In this document: piece by piece, positions 7,628-14,452 of the stretch
How positions within the stretch are numbered: position 1 is the first letter of the stretch
Layout of the letters: each line of letters starts with the position of its first letter
Source: CAMCSH01 sp043748535
GTDB taxonomy: Bacteria > Verrucomicrobiota > Lentisphaeria > Lentisphaerales > Lentisphaeraceae
DNA length: 17,913 bases
NCBI GenBank assembly: GCA_043748535.1
Contig: JAYTMY010000023.1
Coordinates: forward strand, 1-17,913
Direction: 5' to 3'
The notes under the pieces: generated by a model
The model's database searches: none
The model's input: the letters and a program-made list of their open reading frames with translations, nothing else
Told to the model about the DNA's origin: nothing
Made by a program: the position numbers and the translations under genes

Positions 7628-7782
7628 GGGTTCTCCTGATTTTCGGCGGGCCAAGATAAGCCGTCAAGCGCAGGTTTCACGCAGCTTAGAGCCGCATGAA
7701 ACCTGTGAAATCTGGTGCCGCTGAGGACCAAGCCAGCCACCTTATCCATCGCAGTCAAGAGTTCCTGCTGCCAACCTGGATG

Positions 7783-7788
7783 TATACT
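7783..7788 (+). promoter_or_regulatory. Candidate -10 box for the DUF4197 lipoprotein gene
   Basis: TATACT lies 40 bp upstream of the start codon in the 200-bp divergent gap between the HIT gene and the lipoprotein gene. A partner -35 is poor (TTCCTG at 7762-7767 would leave a spacer of only 15), so this is a weak proposal. The divergent layout requires a promoter for each strand in this gap. Confidence 0.3.
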
Positions 7789-7828
7789 GGTGACGTGCTT
7801 TCATACCCGAAACCCCAGGAGATCCCCG

Positions 7829-8542
7829 ATGCGTCGTCCCGCCCAGATCACACTTTGCGCCCTCCTCACCCTCAGCGCCTCCGGCTGCGCCCAGCTCGAG
7901 CAGTTCAGCTCGATGCTCAGTGCCGATGGCATCCCGAGCACCGACAGCATCGCCGCCGGCCTGCGCGAAGCGCTGCGCAAAGGCACCGAGAAAGCGGTCA
8001 ACGACCTCGCTCGCCCCGGCGGCTTCTCCGGCGCCCGCAGCATCGGTTTGCCGCAATCCCTGCAAGGCCCCGCCGATAAACTCCGCAAAATCGGCTTCGC
8101 CGCCCATGTCGACAAGTTTGAAGGTCTGCTCAACACCGCCGCCGAAAAAGCCACGCCAGCCGCCGCCAGCATCTTCGCCAAAGCCATCTCGTCCCTGACC
8201 ATCGACGATGTCAACGGCATCCTCCACGGCGGCCCTACTTCTGCCACCGATTACCTCCGCAAAAGCTCCCTCGCCGAAGTCCGCGCCGCCGTCCTGCCGA
8301 TTATCCGCGGCGAGCTCGAACAGGTCGGCGCCGTCGCCGACTTCAACAACCTGCGCGACAAATACAACTCGCTCCCCCTGGTCACCCCGATCAAAGCCGG
8401 CCCCGATGACTATGTCGCCGAACGCAGCTGCGACGCCATCTTCGCCAGCCTCGCGGCCATGGAAACCGACATCCGCAGCAACCCCGCCGCCCGCACCAGT
8501 GATCTCCTCCGCAAGGTCTTCGCCATGCAGGATAAGAAGTAA
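7829..8542 (+). CDS. DUF4197-type lipoprotein
   Basis: A 237-residue protein with a lipoprotein signal peptide (MRRPAQITLCALLTLSASGC; Cys20 the acylation site, with Ala at -3, a slightly unusual lipobox). The mature part has features I recognise from DUF4197 proteins: an early LREALRKGTEKAVNDLARPGGF block (about 45-66), a middle ATPAAASIFAKAISSLTIDDVNGILHGG block (about 110-137), TDYLRKSS, then the tail L-x-x-KYNSLPLV and YVAERSCDAIFASLAAMETDIRSNPAARTSDLLRKVF. The biochemical role of the family is not known. The start ATG at 7829 has AGGAGA six bases upstream; the longer reading from 7715 lacks this. It stands alone: divergent from the HIT gene and followed by its own strong terminator. Confidence 0.9.
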   Translation: MRRPAQITLCALLTLSASGCAQLEQFSSMLSADGIPSTDSIAAGLREALRKGTEKAVNDLARPGGFSGARSIGLPQSLQGPADKLRKIGFAAHVDKFEGLLNTAAEKATPAAASIFAKAISSLTIDDVNGILHGGPTSATDYLRKSSLAEVRAAVLPIIRGELEQVGAVADFNNLRDKYNSLPLVTPIKAGPDDYVAERSCDAIFASLAAMETDIRSNPAARTSDLLRKVFAMQDKK

Positions 8543-8564
8543 GCTGCGGACAGCGCACAAAATG

Positions 8565-8592
8565 CCCCGGAACGAAAGTTCCGGGGTTTCTT
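8565..8592 (+). terminator. Strong rho-independent terminator after the DUF4197 gene
   Basis: A nine-base stem ccccggaac / gttccgggg (8565-8573 with 8578-8586) is closed by a GAAA tetraloop and followed by TTTCTT. It is 22 bp past the stop codon. It insulates the lipoprotein gene from the exporter cassette that starts next. Confidence 0.93.
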
Positions 8593-8610
8593 GTCACAGC
8601 GCTCTTGACG

Positions 8611-8637
8611 ATCCTAGTTAACGTCGTTAACTAGGAT
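8611..8637. promoter_or_regulatory. Palindromic operator 1 upstream of tetR
   Basis: A perfect inverted repeat: atcctagttaacg (8611-8623), centre t, cgttaactaggat (8625-8637). The 15-bp core gttaacg-t-cgttaac recurs in the next element. A TTGACG at 8605-8610 immediately upstream could be a -35 element, placing the palindrome between -35 and -10. Such a site fits a TetR-family dimer that represses its own operon. Confidence 0.85.
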
Positions 8638-8641
8638 CCGT

Positions 8642-8656
8642 GTTAACGCCGTTAAC
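8642..8656. promoter_or_regulatory. Palindromic operator 2 (same core)
   Basis: gttaacg-c-cgttaac, identical to the core of the first palindrome except for the centre base. The two centres (8624 and 8649) are 25 bp apart, a little over two helical turns, so two dimers could bind adjacently. It ends 10 bases before the GTG start of the regulator, so bound protein would block the leader. Confidence 0.8.
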
Positions 8657-8666
8657 GGGAGTCCGT

Positions 8667-9341
8667 GTGAGTTCCAAGCCCTCAGAAAATCTGCGCGATG
8701 GCATCCTTGATGTCGCCCGCCGCCTCTTCATCTCGGAGGGAATGGAGCGGGTGACCATGCGCCGCATCGCCACCGAGCTCGGCTGCAGCGCCACCGCTTT
8801 GTATCGCCATTTTCGCGACAAAGAGGATTTGATCAACCAGATCTGCCACCATGACTTCCAGGAGCTGCAATCGGACTTCCTCGCCGCTCTGCAAGGCGGC
8901 GACGCGCTCAAGCGTCTGCGGGCTCTCTGCGCTGCCTATTTGCGCTTTGCGCAACGCCAGCCGCACCACTACCGGCTCCTCTTCATGACGCCGATGAGCA
9001 ATGACCAGGCGCAGTCCCTCAAGGCCAATCACCCCGACATTCACGGCGACCCCAGCAAAGACGGTTACGCCCTCATCGCCGCGACAGTCAAGGCAGCGCA
9101 ACAAGAAGGCTTGTTGCGTGGCGATCTCGACTCCCATCTCCTCGCGCAAGTTCTCTGGGCCGGACTCCATGGCGTCGTCGCACTCGAGCTCGACAAACGC
9201 AATGACCCCTGGCTGCCCTGGCACGACTTCGACCGGCGCAGTTCCCTCATGCTCGACACCCTTCTCGCCGGCTTCTCGCTTCCTAAAACCCTTAAAACCA
9301 CTGCCTCCCTTAAAACCCCTAAAACCCCTAGAAGCCGATGA
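8667..9341 (+). CDS. TetR-family regulator with WHG-type C-terminal domain
   Basis: A transcriptional repressor, most likely of its own operon. Residues 10-55 form the TetR DNA-binding domain (ILDVARRLFISEGMERVTMRRIATELGCSATALYRHFRDKEDL, with the HTH at about 28-48). The ligand-binding part has YRLLFMTP (102-109) and W164-A-G-L-H-G169, the hallmark of the WHG C-terminal domain. I prefer GTG 8667 (224 residues), which has a GGGA six bases upstream. The GTG at 8640 would sit inside the operators. The last 20 residues (LPKTLKTTASLKTPKTPRSR) are encoded by a C4/A4 repeat tract and are probably unstructured. The stop overlaps the permease start (ATGA), so the two are translationally coupled. Confidence 0.93.
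   Translation: MSSKPSENLRDGILDVARRLFISEGMERVTMRRIATELGCSATALYRHFRDKEDLINQICHHDFQELQSDFLAALQGGDALKRLRALCAAYLRFAQRQPHHYRLLFMTPMSNDQAQSLKANHPDIHGDPSKDGYALIAATVKAAQQEGLLRGDLDSHLLAQVLWAGLHGVVALELDKRNDPWLPWHDFDRRSSLMLDTLLAGFSLPKTLKTTASLKTPKTPRSR
9281..9330. repeat. C4/A4 tract at the tetR 3' end
   Basis: Irregular repeats of 'cttaaaacc' and 'ccctaaaaccc' (cctaaaaccc, ttaaaacca, cttaaaacccc, taaaacccc). The same composition appears before the Sel1 gene at 6848-6880 and, inverted, in the 18-bp array. Here the tract is translated as the lysine/threonine/proline tail of the regulator. Confidence 0.7.
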
Positions 9342-10486
9342 CTTCCTACGCCCTCAAAATGCTCTTCGCCGACCGCATCCGTTTCCTCGGACTGGTCATC
9401 GGCATCGGCTTCGCCGCGCTGATCATCACCCAGCAAATGGCGATCTTCCTTGGCCTGCTGAGCTTCGCCCACGGCGCCGTCGACGACTCTCCGACGGCCA
9501 AGATCTGGGTCATGGATCCCGCCCAGGAATCGATCGACATCAGCGGCGTCCAGGCGATGAACGACACCGCTCTTGACCGCGTCCGCGGGGCCCAGGGAGT
9601 CGCTTGGGCGGTGGAACATTTGCGCACTCCGCTCGAGTGCAACCTCGGCGGCGGCCTGCGCCGCGCCTGCCTCTTAATCGGCATCGACGACCAGAGCTGG
9701 ACCGGTCTGCCGCCGGTGGTCGAGGGACGCGTCGAAGACCTGCGCCAGGACGATGCGGTGTTCCTCGATGTCACCGGCGCCGCAAAATTCGCCCGGGCCG
9801 GACGCGATCTGAAGATCGGCGACAGTTTTGAAATCAACGACCACCGCGCCGTCGTCGCCGGCTTCGTCAAATCGAAGAAGGCGATCTTCTTCGGCTCCTA
9901 TGTCTACACCACTTCGGCCCGCGCCAAGAGCTGGGCCCCCTCGGTGCGTCGCAGCCTGTCTTACATCCTAGTTGACCCGAAGCCGGGAGCCAACATCTCC
10001 GAGCTCTGCGCCCGCATCGAAAAGGACACCGGTTTGAAGGCGCGCTCGAAGGAAGATTTTGCCGTCGAATGTTCGAACTTCTTCATCTTCAACACCGGCA
10101 TCGCCATCAACTTCGGCACCGCCGTGGTTCTCGGCTTCATCGTCGGCACCGCCATCGCCGGCATGCTCTTCCTGCAGTTCACCCAGGACAACCTGAAGTA
10201 TTTCGGCGCCCTCAAGGCGATGGGGGCTTCCCGCCTCACCCTGGTGAAAATGGTGATGATTCAAGCCGCCACTGTCGGCGCCCTCGGCTACGGCCTCGGC
10301 ACCGGTGCCGCCTCGATCTTCGGGCTCATCGGTGTCAAAGCCTCCCGCGGCGACCTCGGCTTTCTCATGCCTCCCTGGCTCCTCCTCGCCAGCGGCAGTG
10401 CCATCTTCCTCATCGTCGCCTTTGCCGCCGCCCTCTCCCTCCGCAGCGTCCTGAAACTGGAAGCGGCGGTGGTGTTTCGCAATTAA
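9338..10486 (+). CDS. DevC/FtsX-like ABC transporter permease
   Basis: The inner-membrane subunit of the exporter, 382 residues as in DevC-type permeases. It has one N-terminal transmembrane helix (about 15-40), a large extracytoplasmic domain (about 45-255) and three C-terminal helices (about 258-280, 304-332, 346-368). This is the MacB/FtsX topology that pushes substrate through the periplasmic partner by mechanotransmission rather than moving it across the inner membrane. The segment DNLKYFGALKAMGASRLTLVKM (284-305) matches the FtsX-type cytosolic coupling helix that contacts the ATPase. The start ATG overlaps the tetR stop. It is followed by the ATPase after a 119-bp repeat-filled gap. 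Confidence 0.93.
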   Translation: MTSYALKMLFADRIRFLGLVIGIGFAALIITQQMAIFLGLLSFAHGAVDDSPTAKIWVMDPAQESIDISGVQAMNDTALDRVRGAQGVAWAVEHLRTPLECNLGGGLRRACLLIGIDDQSWTGLPPVVEGRVEDLRQDDAVFLDVTGAAKFARAGRDLKIGDSFEINDHRAVVAGFVKSKKAIFFGSYVYTTSARAKSWAPSVRRSLSYILVDPKPGANISELCARIEKDTGLKARSKEDFAVECSNFFIFNTGIAINFGTAVVLGFIVGTAIAGMLFLQFTQDNLKYFGALKAMGASRLTLVKMVMIQAATVGALGYGLGTGAASIFGLIGVKASRGDLGFLMPPWLLLASGSAIFLIVAFAAALSLRSVLKLEAAVVFRN

Positions 10487-10490
10487 CCCA

Positions 10491-10600
10491 GTCAAGAGGT
10501 TACGGGGTTACGGGGTCACGAGGTTTCCCCTTATACCCCGCAACCCCTTTACCCCTTTACCTCTTTACCTCTTTACCTCTTTACCCCGCAACCCGGTTTC
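10491..10600. repeat. Mixed tandem repeat in the permease-ATPase gap
   Basis: The left half is G-rich (aggttacggggttacggggtcacgagg), the right half C-rich, with the 8-bp unit ctctttac repeated about three to four times between 10546 and 10585 and then ccccgcaaccc. The right half contains near-complements of the left half, so the transcript could fold back on itself. No gene lies here and no convincing ribosome site is created, although the ATPase start is only a few bases downstream. Confidence 0.75.
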
Positions 10601-10605
10601 CCCAG

Positions 10606-11352
10606 ATGCAACACGCACTCCAAGTCCAAGGCCTGACCAAGATCTTCCGCAGCGGCGGGGTGGAAACCCACGCCCTGCGCGGCATCGACCTCGACATTCC
10701 GCGCGGCTCGCTGACCATGCTGGTCGGCCCCTCGGGATGCGGCAAGACTACCCTGCTGTCGGTGATCGCCGGCATCCTCAATCACGATGGCGGATCAATC
10801 CGGGTTCTGGATGAAGATCTCGACCAGATGGACGAGGTAGGAAGGACGCTTTTCCGTCGCCGTCGCATCGGTTTTGTCTTCCAGGCTTTTAACCTCATCC
10901 CCGCCCTCACTGCCGCCGAAAACGTCAGCGTCCCGGCCATCCTCAACGGCATGGAACGCAAGATCGCGATCCAACGCGCCGAAGAACTCCTGGCTCGCGT
11001 CGGCCTCGCCGATCAACGCGGTAAATCCCCTCGCGACATGTCCGGCGGTCAACAGCAACGCGTCGCCATCGCCCGCGCCCTCATTCACCAGCCCGACCTC
11101 ATCGTCTGCGACGAACCGACCAGCGCCCTCGACCACAAAACCGGCGAGCAAGTGATGGAGATCCTGCGTGAATGCGCCCTCCGCGACGGCCGCAGCCTGA
11201 TCATCGTCACCCACGATGCCCGCATCCTCCACCACGCCGACATCACCGCAACTCTTTCGGACGGACGGGTGGAAAGCCTTTCGACTGGGACACAGCTGAG
11301 ACACAATTGGGACACAATTGGGACACAACTGGGGAACAAAGATGAACGATGA
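10606..11352 (+). CDS. DevA/LolD-like ABC transporter ATP-binding protein
   Basis: The energy-coupling subunit of the exporter, 248 residues. Motifs: Walker A GPSGCGKTT (41-49), Q-loop VFQAFN (91-96), signature MSGGQQQRVAIARAL (145-159), Walker B LIVCDEPTSALD (165-176) and the switch histidine H203 (VTHD). The NLIPALTAAENV and RRRRIGFVFQ segments are typical of the MacB/LolD/DevA group. I start at ATG 10606 because the homologous N-terminus (LQVQGLTKIF) begins there, although the upstream sequence is repeat and shows no clear Shine-Dalgarno. The last roughly 20 residues (TGTQLRHNWDTIGTQLGNKD) come from an 11-bp repeat and are probably a non-functional extension. Confidence 0.95.
   Translation: MQHALQVQGLTKIFRSGGVETHALRGIDLDIPRGSLTMLVGPSGCGKTTLLSVIAGILNHDGGSIRVLDEDLDQMDEVGRTLFRRRRIGFVFQAFNLIPALTAAENVSVPAILNGMERKIAIQRAEELLARVGLADQRGKSPRDMSGGQQQRVAIARALIHQPDLIVCDEPTSALDHKTGEQVMEILRECALRDGRSLIIVTHDARILHHADITATLSDGRVESLSTGTQLRHNWDTIGTQLGNKDER
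11286..11340. repeat. 11-bp tandem repeat reading into the ATPase gene end
   Basis: Units tgggacacaat/c follow each other at 11-bp spacing: 11286-11296, 11297-11307, 11308-11318, 11319-11329 and a diverged 11330-11340. Eleven is not a multiple of three, so each copy is read in a different frame and gives the irregular ATPase tail. This looks like an intergenic repeat that replaced or extended the end of the gene. Confidence 0.85.
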
Positions 11353-11417
11353 TGATTGCAGGAAAGCGCACCGCCATTTTTCCTCAAACCGCGAAGTCGT
11401 TTGGCTGCTCGACCCCT

Positions 11418-11452
11418 CAACTTTAAACCTTAAACTTTAAACCTTAAACTTT
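11418..11452. repeat. 14-bp tandem repeat before the membrane fusion protein gene
   Basis: Unit aaactttaaacctt at 11432-11445, with one copy before it (11418-11431, one mismatch) and a half copy after it (11446-11452). It runs directly into the ggag ribosome site of the next gene. The rest of the 109-bp gap (11353-11417) shows no feature I recognise. Confidence 0.85.
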
Positions 11453-11461
11453 GGAGCTCCT

Positions 11462-12589
11462 ATGTTTCTCCGCACCGCCCTGCCGCTGCTCGCCCTCGCT
11501 GGCTTCAGCTTTGCCTTGATCAGCTCGACCAAAAAAGAGGAACTGCCGCCGCCGCCGCCGAGTGCACCGCCGCCCGCCGCTCCTTATGAGCGATTTGTCG
11601 CCGGTACCGGCATGGTTGAGCCTGCCTCGGAAGCCGTGGCCATCTCCTCTCCCATCGCGGGTTTGATCAGCGAAATCGTGGTCAAGCCCGGGGACCGAGT
11701 CGAAGCTGGTGCGCCGCTTCTTCGCCTCGATTCCCGCCGCGAGACCGCCGCCCTGAATAAGGCGCAGACGCAGCTTGCCGTCAGCCGGGCTTTGGTGAGC
11801 GAAGCCGAAGCCGCGCTCGCCACCGCCGAGGCGGAAGTGCTGCGCCAAAATGCCTTCCCGCGCAGCGAGGAGCTGCCCGTCGCTGCCGCCCAGCTCAGGG
11901 CGGCTGCCGCGGAAGCCGCCGACCAGGTCCAGCGCCTGACCCGGCTCGAAGCGGTGAAAGACGCCCGCGCCGTCGCCGCCGATGAATTGGGGCAGCGCCG
12001 CCAAGCCGCAGCCGCCGCCAGCGCCCGCGCCGAACAAGCCGATGCCAGCCTCAAACTCCTCCAGTCCGGCGCCTGGAAACCCGATCTCGAAATCAGCAAA
12101 TCCCGCGTCATCCAAGCTCGCGCCGGGCTCGAATCGAAGCGCCGTCAGGTGCTCGCCGCCGAAGTCGAAGTCGCCGCTGCCGAAACCGAGCTGAGCCGCC
12201 TCGAAATTTGCGCCCCTTTCACCGGCCAGGTTTTGCGCGTCTACGCCCACCCCGGCGAACTCGCCCCGGTGATGCCGGTCAGCAAGCCGCTGATGTATTT
12301 CGGCGACACCCGACTCTTGCACATCCGCGTCGACATCGATGAATCGGAAGCCTGGCGTCTCCGCGATGGCGCCCGCGCCACCGCCACCGCCCGCGGCAAC
12401 CGCTCGATGTTCTGCCCCTTGGAATTTGTCCGCATCGAAGCCCTCGTCGTGCCGAAAAGCAACACCAGCGGCGACAGCGCCGAACGCATCGACACCCGCG
12501 TCCTGCAGCTCGTTTTCTCCGTCGATCCGGTGAAATTCCCAGTCCGCCCCGGTCAACAGGTCGATGTCAGCATCGAGGTGGCGAAATGA
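11462..12589 (+). CDS. DevB/HlyD-like membrane fusion protein
   Basis: The periplasmic adaptor that links the permease-ATPase pair to the outer-membrane channel, 375 residues. It has an N-terminal membrane anchor or signal (about 5-22), a proline-rich linker (PPPPPSAPPPAAP, about 28-40) and the first lipoyl half GMVEPASEAVAISSPIAGLISEIVVKPGDRVEAGAPLLRLDSR (about 50-90), which is close to the DevB consensus. A long Ala/Glu-rich coiled-coil hairpin follows (about 93-240), then the second lipoyl half with LEICAPFTGQVLRVYAHPGEL (about 245-265) and a beta-barrel end. The ATG has GGAG upstream. Its stop overlaps an ATG (ATGA) that opens a frame running on into the outer-membrane gene. Confidence 0.95.
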   Translation: MFLRTALPLLALAGFSFALISSTKKEELPPPPPSAPPPAAPYERFVAGTGMVEPASEAVAISSPIAGLISEIVVKPGDRVEAGAPLLRLDSRRETAALNKAQTQLAVSRALVSEAEAALATAEAEVLRQNAFPRSEELPVAAAQLRAAAAEAADQVQRLTRLEAVKDARAVAADELGQRRQAAAAASARAEQADASLKLLQSGAWKPDLEISKSRVIQARAGLESKRRQVLAAEVEVAAAETELSRLEICAPFTGQVLRVYAHPGELAPVMPVSKPLMYFGDTRLLHIRVDIDESEAWRLRDGARATATARGNRSMFCPLEFVRIEALVVPKSNTSGDSAERIDTRVLQLVFSVDPVKFPVRPGQQVDVSIEVAK

Positions 12590-12864
12590 GCTTGGGAACC
12601 ACGGAAAACACGGAGGACACGGAAGAAACCCTTGCCGGTTTTTCTAAGACTCTTTTCCGGCGCTTGACTACAAGCTTGCCTTCAAAGTCGGGAAGGGGTC
12701 TGGCCGAATCAGCAGCTGAGCTTGCGGAAAAAGTCGGGAAGGGGTCTGGGGGAACCCGGCGCTACGGGTTCCCTCAGCAGGAGCGCAGCGACGCCCACAA
12801 TGGGGTTCGGGGTCTTGACCCCGAGCGGGGTCCGGGGCAGCAGCCCTGGGTTTCTGCCGCTCGA
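12590..12864. repeat. Composite intergenic repeat block between the adaptor and outer-membrane genes
   Basis: This block contains no gene of its own but is packed with repeats. A 9-bp unit acacggagg is present three times (12599-12625). A 20-bp direct repeat beginning aaagtcgggaaggggtc occurs at 12684-12703 and 12730-12749. A perfect hairpin is formed by ggaacccg-gcgcta-cgggttcc (12751-12772), and ggggtc-tt-gacccc makes a second one. The first copy of a 27-bp element (12831-12857) lies here; its second copy (12871-12897, two mismatches) lies within the next gene. The block happens to be open in frame from an ATG at 12586, but the encoded 93 residues are repeat translation, not a domain. Confidence 0.75.
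12751..12772. repeat. Perfect 8-bp stem hairpin within the operon
   Basis: ggaacccg (12751-12758), loop gcgcta, cgggttcc (12765-12772). There is no T-tract, so termination is unlikely. A stable intra-operon stem like this could protect the upstream part of the message or lower expression of the downstream gene. Confidence 0.7.
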
Positions 12865-14253
12865 ATGAGTTCCGGGGCGGCAGCCCTGGGGTTCTGCTGC
12901 TTCGCGATGCTTCTCAATTCCTGCGCCGTCGGCCCCGACACCAAGAGCTCGCCGCAAGCGCCTGCGTTGCCCGCGAAATTTGCGGCCGGCGCAAGTGAAG
13001 GCGAGATGAATCGCGATTGGTGGCAGGACTTTGATGAGCCCGAGTTGAGCCGGTTGATCGAGCTCGGCCTGAAGGACAATCCTAGCCTGCGGGCGGCGGC
13101 GCAACGCGTCCTTGCGGCGCGCTACGACGCCGCCTCCCTCAATGCCCGCGGCGAACCCGAAATCAGCGCCCGCGCCGGCTTTTTGCGGCAAGGCAATTCG
13201 CAGGAAAAAGCCTTTCGCATGCCGACGCCGGTGAACAACTGGAGCGGCGCCTTCGACTTCAGCTGGGATCTTGATCTCTGGGGCGCCGCTTTGCGGGTTC
13301 AGCAAGGCGCCGAAGCCCTGGCCCAAGCCAGTGCCGCTGATGAGGCCGGCGCCCACCTCGCCCTCGCCGCCGAGATCGGCCGCGTCTACTTCGAACAACG
13401 CAGCGCCGCCGTCGAGCTCGCGGAAGTCGAAATCAACCTCGGGCAACAAGAGGAAATCCTCGCCCTGGCGCAATCCCGATTCGACGCCGGACTCAGCGAC
13501 GAAGCGCCGCTTCTCGACGCCAAGCGCCGCCTCTCGTCCTACCAGAGCGAGCTCGCCAGCCTGCGTTTGCGTCAAGCGCAAGCCCAGCATGCTTTGATGC
13601 AGCTCTGCGCGACCTCGGAACTTCCTTTGCTCAAACTCGCCAATAACAGCGGCGAGATCCCGGTTTTCCCCGTCGGCCAGCCCGCCAGCCTCCTGCGTCG
13701 CCGTCCCGACATCCTCGCCGCCGAAGCCCGCCTGCGCAGCGCCCTGGCGCAACAAGGCGTCGACGAAGCCGAACTCTACCCCCAGTTCAGCCTCACCGGC
13801 AGCTTAGGACGCGAAGCGATGAATCTCGGCGACCTGAAGAAATCCACTGCCAACGCCTGGTCCATCGGCCCCAGTCTCCGCTGGCAGCTCTTCAACCGCA
13901 GCGCCCTGCATCGCCGTGTCGACGCCGCCGGCGCCCGCGCCAAGGCCGCCGAAGCCGATTGGGAGGACACCTGGCGCCGCGCCCTGCGCGAGGTCGAAGA
14001 CGCCCTCAGCGCGGTTGAGCAGCAGCGCGCCCGCCGCCTCGCCGCCGAGGCCGACGCCTCTGCTGCCCAAGAACGAGTCCGCCGCCAGACCGCCCGTCAA
14101 GATCGCGGCCTGAGCGAACCCAGCCCCGCTTTGCGCCTGGCGCAAGAACACGGCGCCTCCCTGCGCCAACTCGAAACCGCCCGTCGCGACCAAGCCCAAT
14201 CCTCCATCGCCCTCGCCAAGGCCTTGGGAGGAGGATGGAAGAAGGCGGAGTGA
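12865..14253 (+). CDS. NodT/TolC-like outer-membrane efflux lipoprotein
   Basis: The outer-membrane channel of the exporter. From ATG 12865 it is 462 residues with a short lipoprotein signal (MSSGAAALGFCCFAMLLNSC, Cys20), followed by AVGPD, the classical start of NodT-type efflux lipoproteins. Two outer-membrane efflux domains follow. The first has GDWW-like NRDWWQDFDEPELSRLIELGLKDNPSLRAAAQRVLAARYDA (about 49-90). The second carries the well-conserved RRRPDILAAEARLRSALAQQGVDEAELYPQFSLTGSLG (about 276-313). Both contain long Ala-rich coiled-coil helices that form the periplasmic barrel. An ATG at 12586 overlapping the adaptor stop would add 93 repeat-encoded residues in front of the signal peptide, which would bury it, so I prefer 12865. 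It completes the export complex. Confidence 0.92.
   Translation: MSSGAAALGFCCFAMLLNSCAVGPDTKSSPQAPALPAKFAAGASEGEMNRDWWQDFDEPELSRLIELGLKDNPSLRAAAQRVLAARYDAASLNARGEPEISARAGFLRQGNSQEKAFRMPTPVNNWSGAFDFSWDLDLWGAALRVQQGAEALAQASAADEAGAHLALAAEIGRVYFEQRSAAVELAEVEINLGQQEEILALAQSRFDAGLSDEAPLLDAKRRLSSYQSELASLRLRQAQAQHALMQLCATSELPLLKLANNSGEIPVFPVGQPASLLRRRPDILAAEARLRSALAQQGVDEAELYPQFSLTGSLGREAMNLGDLKKSTANAWSIGPSLRWQLFNRSALHRRVDAAGARAKAAEADWEDTWRRALREVEDALSAVEQQRARRLAAEADASAAQERVRRQTARQDRGLSEPSPALRLAQEHGASLRQLETARRDQAQSSIALAKALGGGWKKAE
12871..12897 (+). repeat. Second copy of 27-bp repeat, encoding part of the signal peptide
   Basis: tccggggcggcagccctgggg (first 21 bases) plus ttctgc matches 12831-12857 at 25 of 27 bases, 40 bp downstream. 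It encodes SGAAALGFC of the outer-membrane lipoprotein signal sequence. The first copy, in a different frame, would read PGQQPWVSA. Confidence 0.85.
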
Positions 14254-14281
14254 TTCCTGTCGCTCCTGCGCGAAGCGCCTT

Positions 14282-14328
14282 GGACTGCGGCAAGGATTGC
14301 CGCCTTTAATGGCGGCGGAGCCGCGTCC
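14282..14328. terminator. Large palindromic stem-loop after the exporter operon
   Basis: GGAC (14282-14285) and GCGGC (14287-14291) pair with GCCGC (14320-14324) and GTCC (14325-14328). Inside, GCCGCC (14299-14304) pairs with GGCGGC (14311-14316) around tttaat. That is about 15 base pairs of near-perfect cruciform. There is no U-tract, so it is better read as a REP-like dispersed palindrome or 3'-end stabiliser than as a classical terminator. It lies 28 bp after the last exporter gene. The rest of 14254-14450 shows nothing further. Confidence 0.6.
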
Positions 14329-14452
14329 CTAGGAGCTTAGGAAAAACACCCGGCACGGAGGTTGAGCCGCAGACCCAGCCCTCTCCTGCACCAAATAACC
14401 TCAGGCCTCGCGCCGCCTTGTCCATCGACCGCGACAAATCGACGCGAGACCC

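Noticed and set aside
11444..12556. 370-codon minus-strand frame opposite the membrane fusion protein
   Set aside because: Shadow frame; the plus-strand DevB/HlyD protein is well conserved and fits the operon.
12586..12864. 93-residue N-terminal extension of the outer-membrane lipoprotein, from an ATG overlapping the adaptor stop
   Set aside because: The residues are translated intergenic repeats, and the extension would bury the lipoprotein signal peptide. The ATGA overlap is probably a relic of the original gene start.
12709..13755. 348-codon minus-strand frame opposite the outer-membrane channel
   Set aside because: Shadow frame that also runs through the repeat block; no motifs.
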